From: Anaerolineaceae bacterium
GTDB lineage: Bacteria; Chloroflexota; Anaerolineae; Anaerolineales; E44-bin32
Direction: 5' to 3'
NCBI GenBank assembly: GCA_020350285.1
Contig: CP070708.1
Span: 1,156,246 to 1,220,245, forward strand
Length of the DNA stretch: 64,000 nucleotides
A program made the translations under genes and the position numbers. This document shows positions 54,659 to 63,520 of the stretch, piece after piece; within the stretch, counting starts at the first letter, position 1, and the number at the start of each line of letters is the position of its first letter. The notes below the pieces were generated by a model. The model ran no database searches. It was not told the origin of the DNA and saw only the letters and a program-made list of their open reading frames with translations.

Positions 54659-55294
54659 ATGGCCCAACTTCGTGGTAGTCCGTCTGAAGATGCTAGAAGA
54701 TTTTACGATACCCTTACCACGCGAAGATCCATTCGCGATTTCGATCCCCAGGAAATAGCGGCAGAAGTCATCGAACGCTTGCTAACTGCAGCTTGCAGTG
54801 CACCATCGGCTCATAACCGACAACCCTGGCGTTTTTGTGTGATCCTCGACGAACCGCTTAAGGTGAGGCTCGCAAAGTCAATGGGTGCGGCGTTATGGAT
54901 TGATCGAATATCAGATGGTGTCGATCAGGAAGAAATCCAGGCAGAGGTAGATCGATCTTATCATCGCATAACTGGAGCGTCCGTTGTTATTGTTATCTGT
55001 CTCACCATGGAGGACATGGACCGATATCCCGACGAAGCTCGTTCTCATGCTGAGCACCTGATGGCTGTCCAAAGTGTAGCTATGGCAGGGGAGAACCTTC
55101 TCCTCATGGCTCATGCCGAGGGGCTTGGGGCTTGTTGGATGTGTGCACCGTTGTACTCACAGGACATTGCGAGAGATGTCCTAGATCTCCCCTCTTCATG
55201 GGAACCGCAAGGTATGATCATTGTAGGTCAACCATCAGGTGAAGGTCGGGACCGTAGTAGGATGTCATTGGACAAGGTCGTTATATGGCGCTAA
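54659..55294 (+). CDS. Stand-alone nitroreductase-fold dehydro-F420 reductase candidate
   Basis: 211 residues with the nitroreductase features FYDTLTTRRSIRDFDPQE, PSAHNRQPWRF and QSVAMAGENLLLMAHAEGLGACWM. In mycobacteria the FbiB C-terminal domain of this fold reduces dehydro-F420-0. Stand-alone nitroreductases for this step have been reported in Thermomicrobia. Here the gene overlaps cofD by 10 bases, which supports that role rather than a general nitroreductase. The FMN-binding residues are not examined in detail. Confidence 0.83.
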   Translation: MAQLRGSPSEDARRFYDTLTTRRSIRDFDPQEIAAEVIERLLTAACSAPSAHNRQPWRFCVILDEPLKVRLAKSMGAALWIDRISDGVDQEEIQAEVDRSYHRITGASVVIVICLTMEDMDRYPDEARSHAEHLMAVQSVAMAGENLLLMAHAEGLGACWMCAPLYSQDIARDVLDLPSSWEPQGMIIVGQPSGEGRDRSRMSLDKVVIWR

Positions 55295-56226
55295 ATGTCG
55301 TCGCGCTCGCCGGCGGTGTCGGTGGATCGAAGTTAGTTCACGGGTTGGCAGAGATACTGCCAGAGGGTAAATTGACCGTGATTGCGAACACGGGGGACGA
55401 TTTTGAGCACCTTGGTCTAACCATCTGCCCCGATCTGGATACTTTGGTCTACACCCTGGCGGGATTGGCTAACCCTCAAACTGGATGGGGGCGAGCGGGT
55501 GAGACATGGGGTTTCCTGGAGACACTCGAAACGTTGGGCGGGCCGACTTGGTTTCAGCTAGGCGATCGTGATCTCGCGTTGCATCATGAACGGACAAGGC
55601 GCTTGAAAGAAGGTCAGTCGCTCAGCGAGGTCACACGGCATATCTGCCAGGCACTTGATATATCTATTAATCTTCTTCCCATGTCAGATCATCCGGTACG
55701 AACGATCGTGGACACGGACGACGGGGAGTTGGCTTTTCAAGATTACTTTGTCGCTCGCCGTTGCGAACCTAGAGTGAAGGGGTTTCGGTTCGCTGGCGTT
55801 GAAACCGCCTCCCCGGCACCAGGTGTGATCGAGGCGCTTGGTACGGCGGATCTTGTTGTTCTTTGCCCTTCAAATCCATGGGTGAGCTTAGATCCGATCT
55901 TAGCCGTGAAGGGAATTCGGGACGCAGTGGTTGAGAAGGCAGTCGTTGGTGTCTCACCGATTGTGGGGGGCAAGGCGATCAAGGGGCCAGCAGCAAAGAT
56001 GTATTCAGAATTAGGCATCCAGCCTTCCGCGCTTACTGTCGTTGAGCATTTTGGTGATCTACTGAAGGGTATGGTGATCGATACGCAGGATGAGCATCTT
56101 GCGATTGACATCGAGGCTTTAGATGTCCATGTTCGTGTTACAAATACAATAATGATGAACGTACGGGATCGGATAAGGATTGCGGAAGAAGTCTTAGAAT
56201 TTGGAACGGAGATGATGGCAAGATGA
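55285..56226 (+). CDS. cofD: 2-phospho-L-lactate/PEP transferase CofD
   Basis: 313 residues. The opening GGVGGSKLVHGLAE, ANTGDDFEHLGLTICPDLDT and PSNPWVSLDPILAV, IVGGKAIKGPA segments are CofD/FbiA marks. The protein joins the lactyl or enolpyruvyl diphospho-guanosine to the flavin Fo to give F420-0 or its dehydro form. It overlaps the nitroreductase and cofC. Confidence 0.94.
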   Translation: MALNVVALAGGVGGSKLVHGLAEILPEGKLTVIANTGDDFEHLGLTICPDLDTLVYTLAGLANPQTGWGRAGETWGFLETLETLGGPTWFQLGDRDLALHHERTRRLKEGQSLSEVTRHICQALDISINLLPMSDHPVRTIVDTDDGELAFQDYFVARRCEPRVKGFRFAGVETASPAPGVIEALGTADLVVLCPSNPWVSLDPILAVKGIRDAVVEKAVVGVSPIVGGKAIKGPAAKMYSELGIQPSALTVVEHFGDLLKGMVIDTQDEHLAIDIEALDVHVRVTNTIMMNVRDRIRIAEEVLEFGTEMMAR

Positions 56227-56849
56227 CAATCTGGGCGATTGTACCCGTAAAACCACTGCGTCGGGCGAAATCCAGGTTGTCCTCTGTGCTTTCAAGGGAA
56301 GAAAGAGCCAGCTTGAGTCGGCAGATGCTTGTCCACACACTTGAAGTACTCTCACAGGTGCCAAGTGTTGAACGGACTCTTGTGGTTAGCAGGGATTCAC
56401 GTGCTTTAGCCCTGGCGCGTGAACATAATGCGAGAACGGTCACAGAGCGAGGTTCACCACAATTGAATCAAGCCTTGGTCCGAGCGACCCTGCTGGCGCG
56501 TGGGTACGGCGTGTCAGGAGTGTTGGTTTTGCCAGCTGATCTGCCCTTGCTCACGAAGGAGGGAGTTGACCAACTCATCTCCATGGCCACAGATCCTCCT
56601 GTGGTGGTGATCGCCCCCGATCGTCACCAAAAGGGAACCAATGCGCTCTTATCGTCACCTCCAGGTTTGATAGAATATGATTTCGGACCCGATAGTTTTT
56701 CCAATCACCTCTCCCACGCGAAAACTGCCGGGGTTCGGGTGGAGATTTGTAACTTACCTTCTTTCGGCTTAGATATTGATATTCCAGAGGATCTTGAGGC
56801 CTTTCAGGAGGGACGTTTTCACAAACTCACCTCATCCAATGAGGAGTAA
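56223..56849 (+). CDS. cofC: 2-phospho-L-lactate/PEP guanylyltransferase CofC
   Basis: 208 residues. The MobA-like nucleotidyltransferase start AIVPVKPLRRAKSRLSSVLS and the LPADLPLLTKEGVDQLI and FGPDSFSNHLSHAK segments are CofC/FbiD-like. It activates phosphoenolpyruvate or 2-phospholactate with GTP. It overlaps cofD by 4 bases and is three bases from the LLM gene. Confidence 0.92.
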   Translation: MTIWAIVPVKPLRRAKSRLSSVLSREERASLSRQMLVHTLEVLSQVPSVERTLVVSRDSRALALAREHNARTVTERGSPQLNQALVRATLLARGYGVSGVLVLPADLPLLTKEGVDQLISMATDPPVVVIAPDRHQKGTNALLSSPPGLIEYDFGPDSFSNHLSHAKTAGVRVEICNLPSFGLDIDIPEDLEAFQEGRFHKLTSSNEE

Positions 56850-56852
56850 ATT

Positions 56853-57857
56853 ATGACCATGGAACAAGTTGCGCTCTATCTACAAGATGCCCACGATTTG
56901 AGGGACGGTTTGGATTATGTTCGTTACGCCGAGGAACGGGGATTCGACGCTGTCTGGCAAGCAGAATCACGCCTCGTTCGGGATGCCATCGTGCCGATGG
57001 CAGCTTATGCAGCTGTTACGGAACGCATTAAGGTAGGATCGGGAGTGATCAATAATTGGACTCGCAACATTGGCTTGCTTGCGGCTACCTTCCTTACGCT
57101 TGATGACCTTGCCCCAAATCGGATCTTGTGCGGCATCGGTGCTTGGTGGGACCCACTAGCGAAGAATGTTGGCATTGAGAGGCGAAGACCTCTCTTGGCG
57201 ATGCGCGAGACCGTCGAGGTCTTTCGCCGTTTGATGGCAATGGAACGCGTGACCTTTCATGGCGAGTTCCACCATGTAGATGAGATCGAGCTCGACGTGG
57301 TTCACGGACGTCGGGAACCGCGTCACGTTCCTATCTACATCGGTGCAACAGGCCCAAAAATGATGGAGTTAACGGGGGAGATCGCTGATGGTGTGGTGTT
57401 AAATTACTGTGTTCCCCCTGAGTACAACGATCAAGCGATGGAACGGCTCGAAGCTGGAGCAAAGAAAGCAGGGAAGAGGCTAGAAGATATTGACCGTCCG
57501 CAATTGGTGGTTTGCTCAGTAGATCATGACCGCGAAGTAGCTCTCGATACGAGTCGGGAATTGCTCACACAATACTTAGCTCAACAACCGCATATTGCCA
57601 AAGCCAGTGGTGTTTCTCAGGATGTCGTGGGAGAAATCCAATCGATCTTGGGCTGGCCGGCGACCCACGAACAGATCCAACGCGCGAAGCACTTTGTGTC
57701 AGATGATCTCATAACCAGGATCACCGCTTCCGGCACACCTGAGGAGGCACGGGAAAAGGTGGGTGAATATCTCGATCATGGGGCGACCTGCCCGATCCTC
57801 TATCCAGTGGGAGGCGATGTAAAACTGCTGATCGACACATTCAGCCCGATGGCATAA
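56853..57857 (+). CDS. F420-type LLM-class oxidoreductase
   Basis: 334 residues, bacterial luciferase-like TIM barrel of the LLM class. [37 protein letters not shown] and [26 protein letters not shown] are familiar from the Mer-like and F420-dependent branches. Adjacency to cofC and cofD argues for F420 rather than FMN. Substrate is unknown; in this island it could reduce a purine intermediate (inference). Confidence 0.85.
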   Translation: MTMEQVALYLQDAHDLRDGLDYVRYAEERGFDAVWQAESRLVRDAIVPMAAYAAVTERIKVGSGVINNWTRNIGLLAATFLTLDDLAPNRILCGIGAWWDPLAKNVGIERRRPLLAMRETVEVFRRLMAMERVTFHGEFHHVDEIELDVVHGRREPRHVPIYIGATGPKMMELTGEIADGVVLNYCVPPEYNDQAMERLEAGAKKAGKRLEDIDRPQLVVCSVDHDREVALDTSRELLTQYLAQQPHIAKASGVSQDVVGEIQSILGWPATHEQIQRAKHFVSDDLITRITASGTPEEAREKVGEYLDHGATCPILYPVGGDVKLLIDTFSPMA

Positions 57858-57896
57858 GTATGTTTACTGGATATCCATTCGCTAGGAGAGAAGAAT

Positions 57897-58373
57897 TTGT
57901 CTAGCAAAGAAGGAACGAAACAGCCCAATTCACGTTATTGTTTTGCCTGTGGTGTGGAAAACACCTACGGCCTCGGTATGACGTTTTATGAGGTTGGGGC
58001 TGGACATGTTTTAGCCGAATACTCAGTACCAGATGTCTACCAAGGCTATCCAGGTGTCGTTCATGGGGGGATCGTATTTACTATGCTCGATGAAGTCTTG
58101 GGGCGGGTTACCATGCTTGGTGATCCTACAAGGTTCACGATGTCAGCTAAGGTTGAAGTACGATTTCGTAAACCCGTCCCTACCGGGGAACCATTGCAAA
58201 TTCATGGCAGGGTCGAAAAAAGACGCGGCCGTTTATCCTTCGCCAGCGTAGAATTGCGATTGCCTGACGGTAGCATAGCCGCGGAAGCGAAAGGCATGAT
58301 GGCTGAGGCACCTGACCAAACCATGACCACTGAACAGCTCGAAACGCTCGGTTGGAAGGTCTACCCAGATTGA
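57897..58373 (+). CDS. PaaI-family thioesterase
   Basis: 158 residues starting at TTG (AGGAGAG about 9 bases upstream). The hot-dog fold features YQGYPGVVHGGIVFTMLDEVLGR and the strand pattern FTMSAKVEVRFRKPVPTGEPLQIHGRV are visible. Acyl-CoA thioesterases of this group hydrolyse short- or medium-chain or aromatic CoA esters. N-terminal CFACG is an extra Cys-rich piece. It sits between LLM and FAD genes, with no clear pathway tie. Confidence 0.84.
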   Translation: MSSKEGTKQPNSRYCFACGVENTYGLGMTFYEVGAGHVLAEYSVPDVYQGYPGVVHGGIVFTMLDEVLGRVTMLGDPTRFTMSAKVEVRFRKPVPTGEPLQIHGRVEKRRGRLSFASVELRLPDGSIAAEAKGMMAEAPDQTMTTEQLETLGWKVYPD

Positions 58374-58398
58374 GCCTTGACTAAGATAGGTTGGAGCA

Positions 58399-59181
58399 AT
58401 GTGCCCTTTTGAATATTACCGACCGAAGACAGTAGCTGAAGCTCTAAAGCTTCTTGATCACGGAGTTCCGCTCGCTGGCGGGACAGATCTGATTCCCCGT
58501 CGTGATGAGGTGCAGGCAGTTATCGATCTGCAAGATCTTGGTTTGGATACGATCGAATCGCAGGACGACATCATCACAATGGGCGCAGCTGTTAAACTGC
58601 AGGCGATGGTCGAAGATAAGGATATTGTGCCGTCTGCACTGAGGGAAGCGTGTTGTTTGGAAGCGAGTTTGAACCTGCGAAATATGGCTACTCTTGGTGG
58701 AACGGTCATGTCTGCTGATGGTCGATCACCAGTGGTCACAGTTTTGTTGGCGATGGACGCGATAGCCATTCTGGAGCCGGGAAATAAAAGGCTGTCGCTT
58801 GAGGAATTGCTTGATCAACGGGAAAAGGATGACTTGCACGGTTTAATCACTGAAATAAGGTTGAAGCAACCTGATTTCTTAGGTTATGAGCAGGTCTCCC
58901 GTGCGCCCGCGGATCGTCCATTGGTCTGTGTTGCCATGGCAAGGCTCCCGAGTGAGGAAGCTGAGAAGAGGTATCGAGTTGTAGTGGGGGGAGTCGGTTC
59001 TTCACCGGAGCGGATCAAGGAGGCAGAAAATGGCTTGTCTGAGGGTGAGGACATCAACACGGCAGTCGATGCAACTCGTCGGATTTACACCTCTGCTAGC
59101 GATGAGTGGGCAAGTGGTGAATACCGTGCACACACCGCAGGCGTACTAGTAGGACGTTTAGCCACGGAGATGATAAGTTGA
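58399..59181 (+). CDS. FAD-binding subunit of molybdenum hydroxylase (YgfM-like)
   Basis: 260 residues. The FAD/CO-dehydrogenase-M family signature is PFEYYRPKTVAEALKLL, LAGGTDLIPRRDE, LRNMATLGGTVMSADGRSP. The usual RN.ATLGGN stretch is RNMATLGGT, with Asn replaced by Thr. It receives electrons from the Mo and FeS centres. The gene is one base overlapped with the fused Fe-S/Mo protein, and order FAD then fused Fe-S/Mo matches ygfM-xdhD. Confidence 0.9.
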   Translation: MCPFEYYRPKTVAEALKLLDHGVPLAGGTDLIPRRDEVQAVIDLQDLGLDTIESQDDIITMGAAVKLQAMVEDKDIVPSALREACCLEASLNLRNMATLGGTVMSADGRSPVVTVLLAMDAIAILEPGNKRLSLEELLDQREKDDLHGLITEIRLKQPDFLGYEQVSRAPADRPLVCVAMARLPSEEAEKRYRVVVGGVGSSPERIKEAENGLSEGEDINTAVDATRRIYTSASDEWASGEYRAHTAGVLVGRLATEMIS

Positions 59182-62180
59182 TGCGCATTCAATTCATGCT
59201 TAACGGCGAATCAGTCGAGCTCGAGGTATCGCCCGATGCGACGCTGCTTTCGGTCCTACGTGAGGAAATGGGTCTGTTCGGCGTAAAACATGGTTGTGAG
59301 ACAGGGGAATGTGGAGCTTGTGCCATTTTGCTTGATGGGGTACCGGTAAACACATGTGTGATGTTGGCTGCACAGGTGGATGGGCATGAAGTCACCACGA
59401 TTGAGGCACTTGGCGAGCATCCGGAACGTGGTTGGCGGGATACGGGTGGTCTGGATCCCATCCAACAGGCTTTCGTTGAAACGGGTGCCATCCAGTGTGG
59501 CTTCTGCACTCCGGCGATGATCCTGGCAGCCCGAGCTTTAATCGATCGCGTTCCTGATCCCTCCGAGGAACAGGTTCGGGATGCGCTTTCAGGTGTGCTT
59601 TGTCGATGTACCGGCTATATAAAGCCTGTGCAGGCGGTCCTTCGAGCGGCAGCGTTATTACGAGGTGAGGAGGTCCAACCCATTGAGGCTCCCATCCCCG
59701 TTCCTCCAGAGTTCCTGGAATCACCCCCGGAAGATCCGACTGCAGGTGAGGGCTTCCTCGGTGGTCCAGAGGTGCTCACCCGCACCGATGTGATGCCGCG
59801 GATTCATGTTGCACCGCGGATCAAGCCACACGCTGTCGTGGGTCAACCGGAGGTGAAGGTAGATGCTATCAAGTTAGCACAGGGTAAACCGGCCTTCGCC
59901 GCAGATATTGAAATGCGAGGCATGTTGGTTGCCAAGATCCTCCATAGCCCTGTTGCCCATGCTCGGATCAAACGAATTGACGCCACCAAAGCACGTGAGT
60001 TACCCGGTGTCGCTGCTGTGCTTACATGGGAGGACATACCCCGAGTCATCTACTCAACTGCCGGTCAATCGGATCCGATCCCGGGACCTCTCGATTCCTT
60101 CTCCTTGGATAACAAAGTCCGTTTTGTCGGTGATCGTGTTGCGTTTGTCGCAGCTGAGACCGAAAGTCTCGCGCTGCAAGCCCTCGAACTGATCGAAGTT
60201 GAGTATGAACCCATAGCGGCGATCCTCGATTCCGGCCAGGCGTTGGCCGAAGACGCGCCCCAAATTCACGATGAACCGGAGTATGTTGGGTTCGCTGATT
60301 CGGATCCGAAACGGAACCTAGCGGTAGAGATTCGCATTGACATCGGCGATGTAGAGAGCGGTTTCGCTGATGCGGATATGATCATCGAAGGTACGTATCA
60401 AGTCCCCAAGGTGCAGCAAGCCCATATCGAGCCGCACGTTGTGGTTACCTATTGGGATGAAGACGATCGTTTGGTCATTCGCACTAGCACGCAGGTTCCA
60501 TTCCATATTCGTCGTCTACTGGCACCGGTACTATGTCTGCCACCGAAACGTATCCGAGTGATCAAGCCTCGCATTGGTGGCGGGTTCGGTGGTAAACAAG
60601 AGTTGCTGGTCGAGGATGTGGCCGCACATCTGACGATCGCGACAGGGAGACCGGTACGTTTCGAATACACTCGGGCGGAGGAGTTTTTCGCCTCTCGATC
60701 CCGTCACCCAATGCGGATCCAAATGAAGACTGGTGTAAAGCGTGACGGCACGATCACCGCCAATGATATGTATGTCTTAAGCGACACGGGCGCTTATGGC
60801 TGCCATGCTCTCACCGTTACAGGGAATACCGGACATAAGTCGATGGCGCTTTATGTTGGTGATGGTCGCTACCGTGAATCTCCCAATATCCGTTTCTACG
60901 CGGACATTGTCTACACCAACACCGCCCCTAGTGGTGCATACCGTGGCTATGGTGTTCCTCAAGGCTTCTGGGCAGTCGAGCGGCATATGGAAATCGTCGC
61001 TCGGCAACTTGGATTAGATCCACTGGCTTTCAGGCTGAAAAACACGCTGCGAGCGGGAGAACTCCATCCCTTCAGTACGGCGTGGTCGGAGGGACGCGAA
61101 CCTCGACCGGAGACGATTAACACATGCGGGTTAGCGGATTGCGTTGAGCAAGGATCAGTAGCCATAGGCTGGAGCGATAAATACGGTAATGATGACTGGC
61201 ATCGTGTAGAAGGCAAACCTCATTTACGTCGTGGAATTGGTGTGGCTCTGGTCATGCAGGGCACAGCCATCCCTTACCTTGATATGGGTGGGGCCAGCAT
61301 CAAGATCAACGACGATGGGTCCTTCAATCTGCTCGTCGGTGCCACTGATCTGGGAACGGGATCGGATACGGTGTTGGCTCAACAAGCGGCGGAAGTGCTC
61401 GGTGTGCCATTGGAAGATATCATCATCTACTCCTCGGACACTGACTTCACCCCTTTTGACAAGGGCGCTTATGCATCAAGCACGACCTATATCTCTGGTG
61501 CGGCGGTTGTGAAGGCGGCACAACAGGTAGCGGAGCGTATTCGCATTCGTGCAGCACGAATGCTTACCGAGGAAACTGGTGAGAAGATCGCGCCCGATGA
61601 GATCCAGCTAGTTGATCGTTCAGCTCAAGCACCCGATGGGCGTTCAGTCTCTCTAGCCGAGGTTGCTTTAAACGCGCTTCACCATGAAGACCAAGAGCAG
61701 ATCATGGGCACTGCTTCTTTTGTGTCGCCCGTGTCACCACCACCGTTCGCTGCACAATTTGCTGAAGTGACCGTCGACATTGAAACGGGTCAAGTAACTG
61801 CCGATGCATTAATCATGGCCGTCGACGCAGGCGTGATTGTTAACCCGCTCACTGCATCAGGGCAGGTTGAGGGTGCTATGACGCAAGCATTAGGTTATGC
61901 CCTCTGCGAGGAAATGGTCTACGATGAAAACGGTCGCTTACGCGAGATCGATTTCCGCGATTATCATATATTTGCTGCTCACGAAATGCCGGAATTAGGA
62001 ACGATCTTTGTGGAAACGGTGGAACCATCGCATCCCTTTGGGGTGAAAGCCGTAGCTGAGATTCCAATGGATGGGGTGGCGCCGGCTGTGGGAAATGCTG
62101 TTATGGACGCTTGTGGAGCGAACATAGTTAAGGCCCCGATCACTCCGGAGCGTGTTTGGAAGGCGTTGCAGGCGAAATGA
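59181..62180 (+). CDS. xdhD: XdhD-like FeS-molybdopterin hydroxylase (fused)
   Basis: 999 residues from ATG 59181 (a TTG one codon earlier is less likely). N-terminal [2Fe-2S] domain: Cys39, 44, 47, 59; second all-helical cluster Cys106, 109, 141, 143. A linker rich in Pro and Glu (165-205) leads to the molybdopterin domain, with GGGFGGKQE, the substrate Arg in GAYRGYGVPQG, and the catalytic Glu in GVKAVAEIPM. This fused arrangement, like E. coli XdhD (hypoxanthine oxidase type), differs from separate XdhA/B/C enzymes. Purines are the likely substrate. E. coli XdhD is regarded as selenium-dependent. Confidence 0.9.
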   Translation: MRIQFMLNGESVELEVSPDATLLSVLREEMGLFGVKHGCETGECGACAILLDGVPVNTCVMLAAQVDGHEVTTIEALGEHPERGWRDTGGLDPIQQAFVETGAIQCGFCTPAMILAARALIDRVPDPSEEQVRDALSGVLCRCTGYIKPVQAVLRAAALLRGEEVQPIEAPIPVPPEFLESPPEDPTAGEGFLGGPEVLTRTDVMPRIHVAPRIKPHAVVGQPEVKVDAIKLAQGKPAFAADIEMRGMLVAKILHSPVAHARIKRIDATKARELPGVAAVLTWEDIPRVIYSTAGQSDPIPGPLDSFSLDNKVRFVGDRVAFVAAETESLALQALELIEVEYEPIAAILDSGQALAEDAPQIHDEPEYVGFADSDPKRNLAVEIRIDIGDVESGFADADMIIEGTYQVPKVQQAHIEPHVVVTYWDEDDRLVIRTSTQVPFHIRRLLAPVLCLPPKRIRVIKPRIGGGFGGKQELLVEDVAAHLTIATGRPVRFEYTRAEEFFASRSRHPMRIQMKTGVKRDGTITANDMYVLSDTGAYGCHALTVTGNTGHKSMALYVGDGRYRESPNIRFYADIVYTNTAPSGAYRGYGVPQGFWAVERHMEIVARQLGLDPLAFRLKNTLRAGELHPFSTAWSEGREPRPETINTCGLADCVEQGSVAIGWSDKYGNDDWHRVEGKPHLRRGIGVALVMQGTAIPYLDMGGASIKINDDGSFNLLVGATDLGTGSDTVLAQQAAEVLGVPLEDIIIYSSDTDFTPFDKGAYASSTTYISGAAVVKAAQQVAERIRIRAARMLTEETGEKIAPDEIQLVDRSAQAPDGRSVSLAEVALNALHHEDQEQIMGTASFVSPVSPPPFAAQFAEVTVDIETGQVTADALIMAVDAGVIVNPLTASGQVEGAMTQALGYALCEEMVYDENGRLREIDFRDYHIFAAHEMPELGTIFVETVEPSHPFGVKAVAEIPMDGVAPAVGNAVMDACGANIVKAPITPERVWKALQAK

Positions 62181-63520
62181 GTAAGATCTACGTCATCGGT
62201 CATGTCAACCCAGACACGGACGCGATCGCTTCTGCGATGGGCTATGCCTGGCTGCTGAGCACTCAAGATGAGAACGAGGTAGTACCGGCTCGGGTAGGAC
62301 CGATCAACCTACAAACCTCGTGGGTCCTAGATCGTGTAGGTTTAGAACCTCCGGAATTACTTGCGGATGCCTCGCCTCGGTTTGAGAGCGTCGCTCGCCG
62401 TTTGGACACGGTGACTCCTGACCGACCCTTGAGTGAGGCTTGGGCCATCGCGAGCCGTACAGGGACCGTGGCGCCAGTTGTGGAGGCGGATGGCGAACCC
62501 TATGGCTTAATTACAGGGTTCAGCTTATTTCGTTCGTTGAGTCAATTGGTCGGCACGCATCCTGATCGACAAAAGATGCAACTGTCGAAGATATTTGAAA
62601 TGCCAAGTCGGGAGGCCGCGGACGTCGAGGTCCCTGAGTTCCAGGCTGGTTCGCGTATTCGAGATGCGTTGCCCAGGATCTTGCGTGAAGAACGTAATGA
62701 CTTCTGGGTTGTTGATGAGGACGGACGGTATCTTGGGGTCTGTCGTCAACCCGATTTGCTAAACCCTCCGCGCATGAAAGTTGTCCTCGTGGACCATAAT
62801 GAGGTCGGCCAGTCGATCGGTTCTCTGGATGAAGCGGAACTTCTGGAAGTGCTCGACCATCATCGCCTAGGCGCTGATCCTACCTGGCTTCCTATTCGCT
62901 TCCGTATCGATCCAGTCGGCAGCACGAGCACGTTGGTCTCGGAGAGGATCGAGAACGCTGGTCTCAGCGCTCCACCTGCGTTGGCCGGTCTATTGCTTGC
63001 AGGTCTGCTTGCTGATACGCTTCAACTCACCTCACCAACAACGACAGAGCGCGATCATCAAGCAGCAGAGCGGTTGGCGAGATGGGCATTTGTTGGCGGT
63101 AGCCCACTAGAAGGTGAGGACATTGCCTCCTTCGGAGAAGCCTTGTTGGACGCAGGGAGCGGGTTAGACGCTCGTGATCCGGATGAAGTGGTAACGAGCG
63201 ATTTGAAGGTTTATGAAGCTGCAGGAAAGCATTTCGGCATCGCCCAGGTGGAGGTGACCGATTTACTTAGAGTATCCGATCATCTTGAAGTGCTGGCTCA
63301 GGCGTTGGATCGCCTGATCGATAAACGCGGCTTGGATTTCTCGCTTCTGATGATCACAGATGTTGTCGATGGCGCTAGCCGCATCTTGATGCAAAGTGCG
63401 CCAATGGTGCTCGAAGAGCTTCCATATAAGCGATTACCCGACGGAACCTTGGACGCGAGAGGTGTTGTTTCGCGCAAGAAGCAGTTGCTGCCAGTGGTTC
63501 TCGCTTTGTTGGAGGAGTGA
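62177..63520 (+). CDS. CBS-domain family II inorganic pyrophosphatase
   Basis: 447 residues. DHH-type family II pyrophosphatase motifs are GHVNPDTDAIASA, VLVDHNE, LDHHRLGADPT and DPVGSTST; the C-terminal DHHA2-like SRKKQLLPVV is present. A long insert (about 75-190) contains paired CBS-like segments (for example AWAIASRTGTVAPVVEADGEPYGLITGFSL), so adenine nucleotides may regulate it. ATG overlaps the xdhD stop. It cleaves pyrophosphate made, for example, by CofC. Confidence 0.9.
   Translation: MSKIYVIGHVNPDTDAIASAMGYAWLLSTQDENEVVPARVGPINLQTSWVLDRVGLEPPELLADASPRFESVARRLDTVTPDRPLSEAWAIASRTGTVAPVVEADGEPYGLITGFSLFRSLSQLVGTHPDRQKMQLSKIFEMPSREAADVEVPEFQAGSRIRDALPRILREERNDFWVVDEDGRYLGVCRQPDLLNPPRMKVVLVDHNEVGQSIGSLDEAELLEVLDHHRLGADPTWLPIRFRIDPVGSTSTLVSERIENAGLSAPPALAGLLLAGLLADTLQLTSPTTTERDHQAAERLARWAFVGGSPLEGEDIASFGEALLDAGSGLDARDPDEVVTSDLKVYEAAGKHFGIAQVEVTDLLRVSDHLEVLAQALDRLIDKRGLDFSLLMITDVVDGASRILMQSAPMVLEELPYKRLPDGTLDARGVVSRKKQLLPVVLALLEE

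Noticed and set aside
59392-59724. Opposite-strand open frames inside xdhD and other long genes
   Set aside because: They have no ribosome binding sites or recognisable domains and mirror the codon structure of well-supported genes on the other strand.
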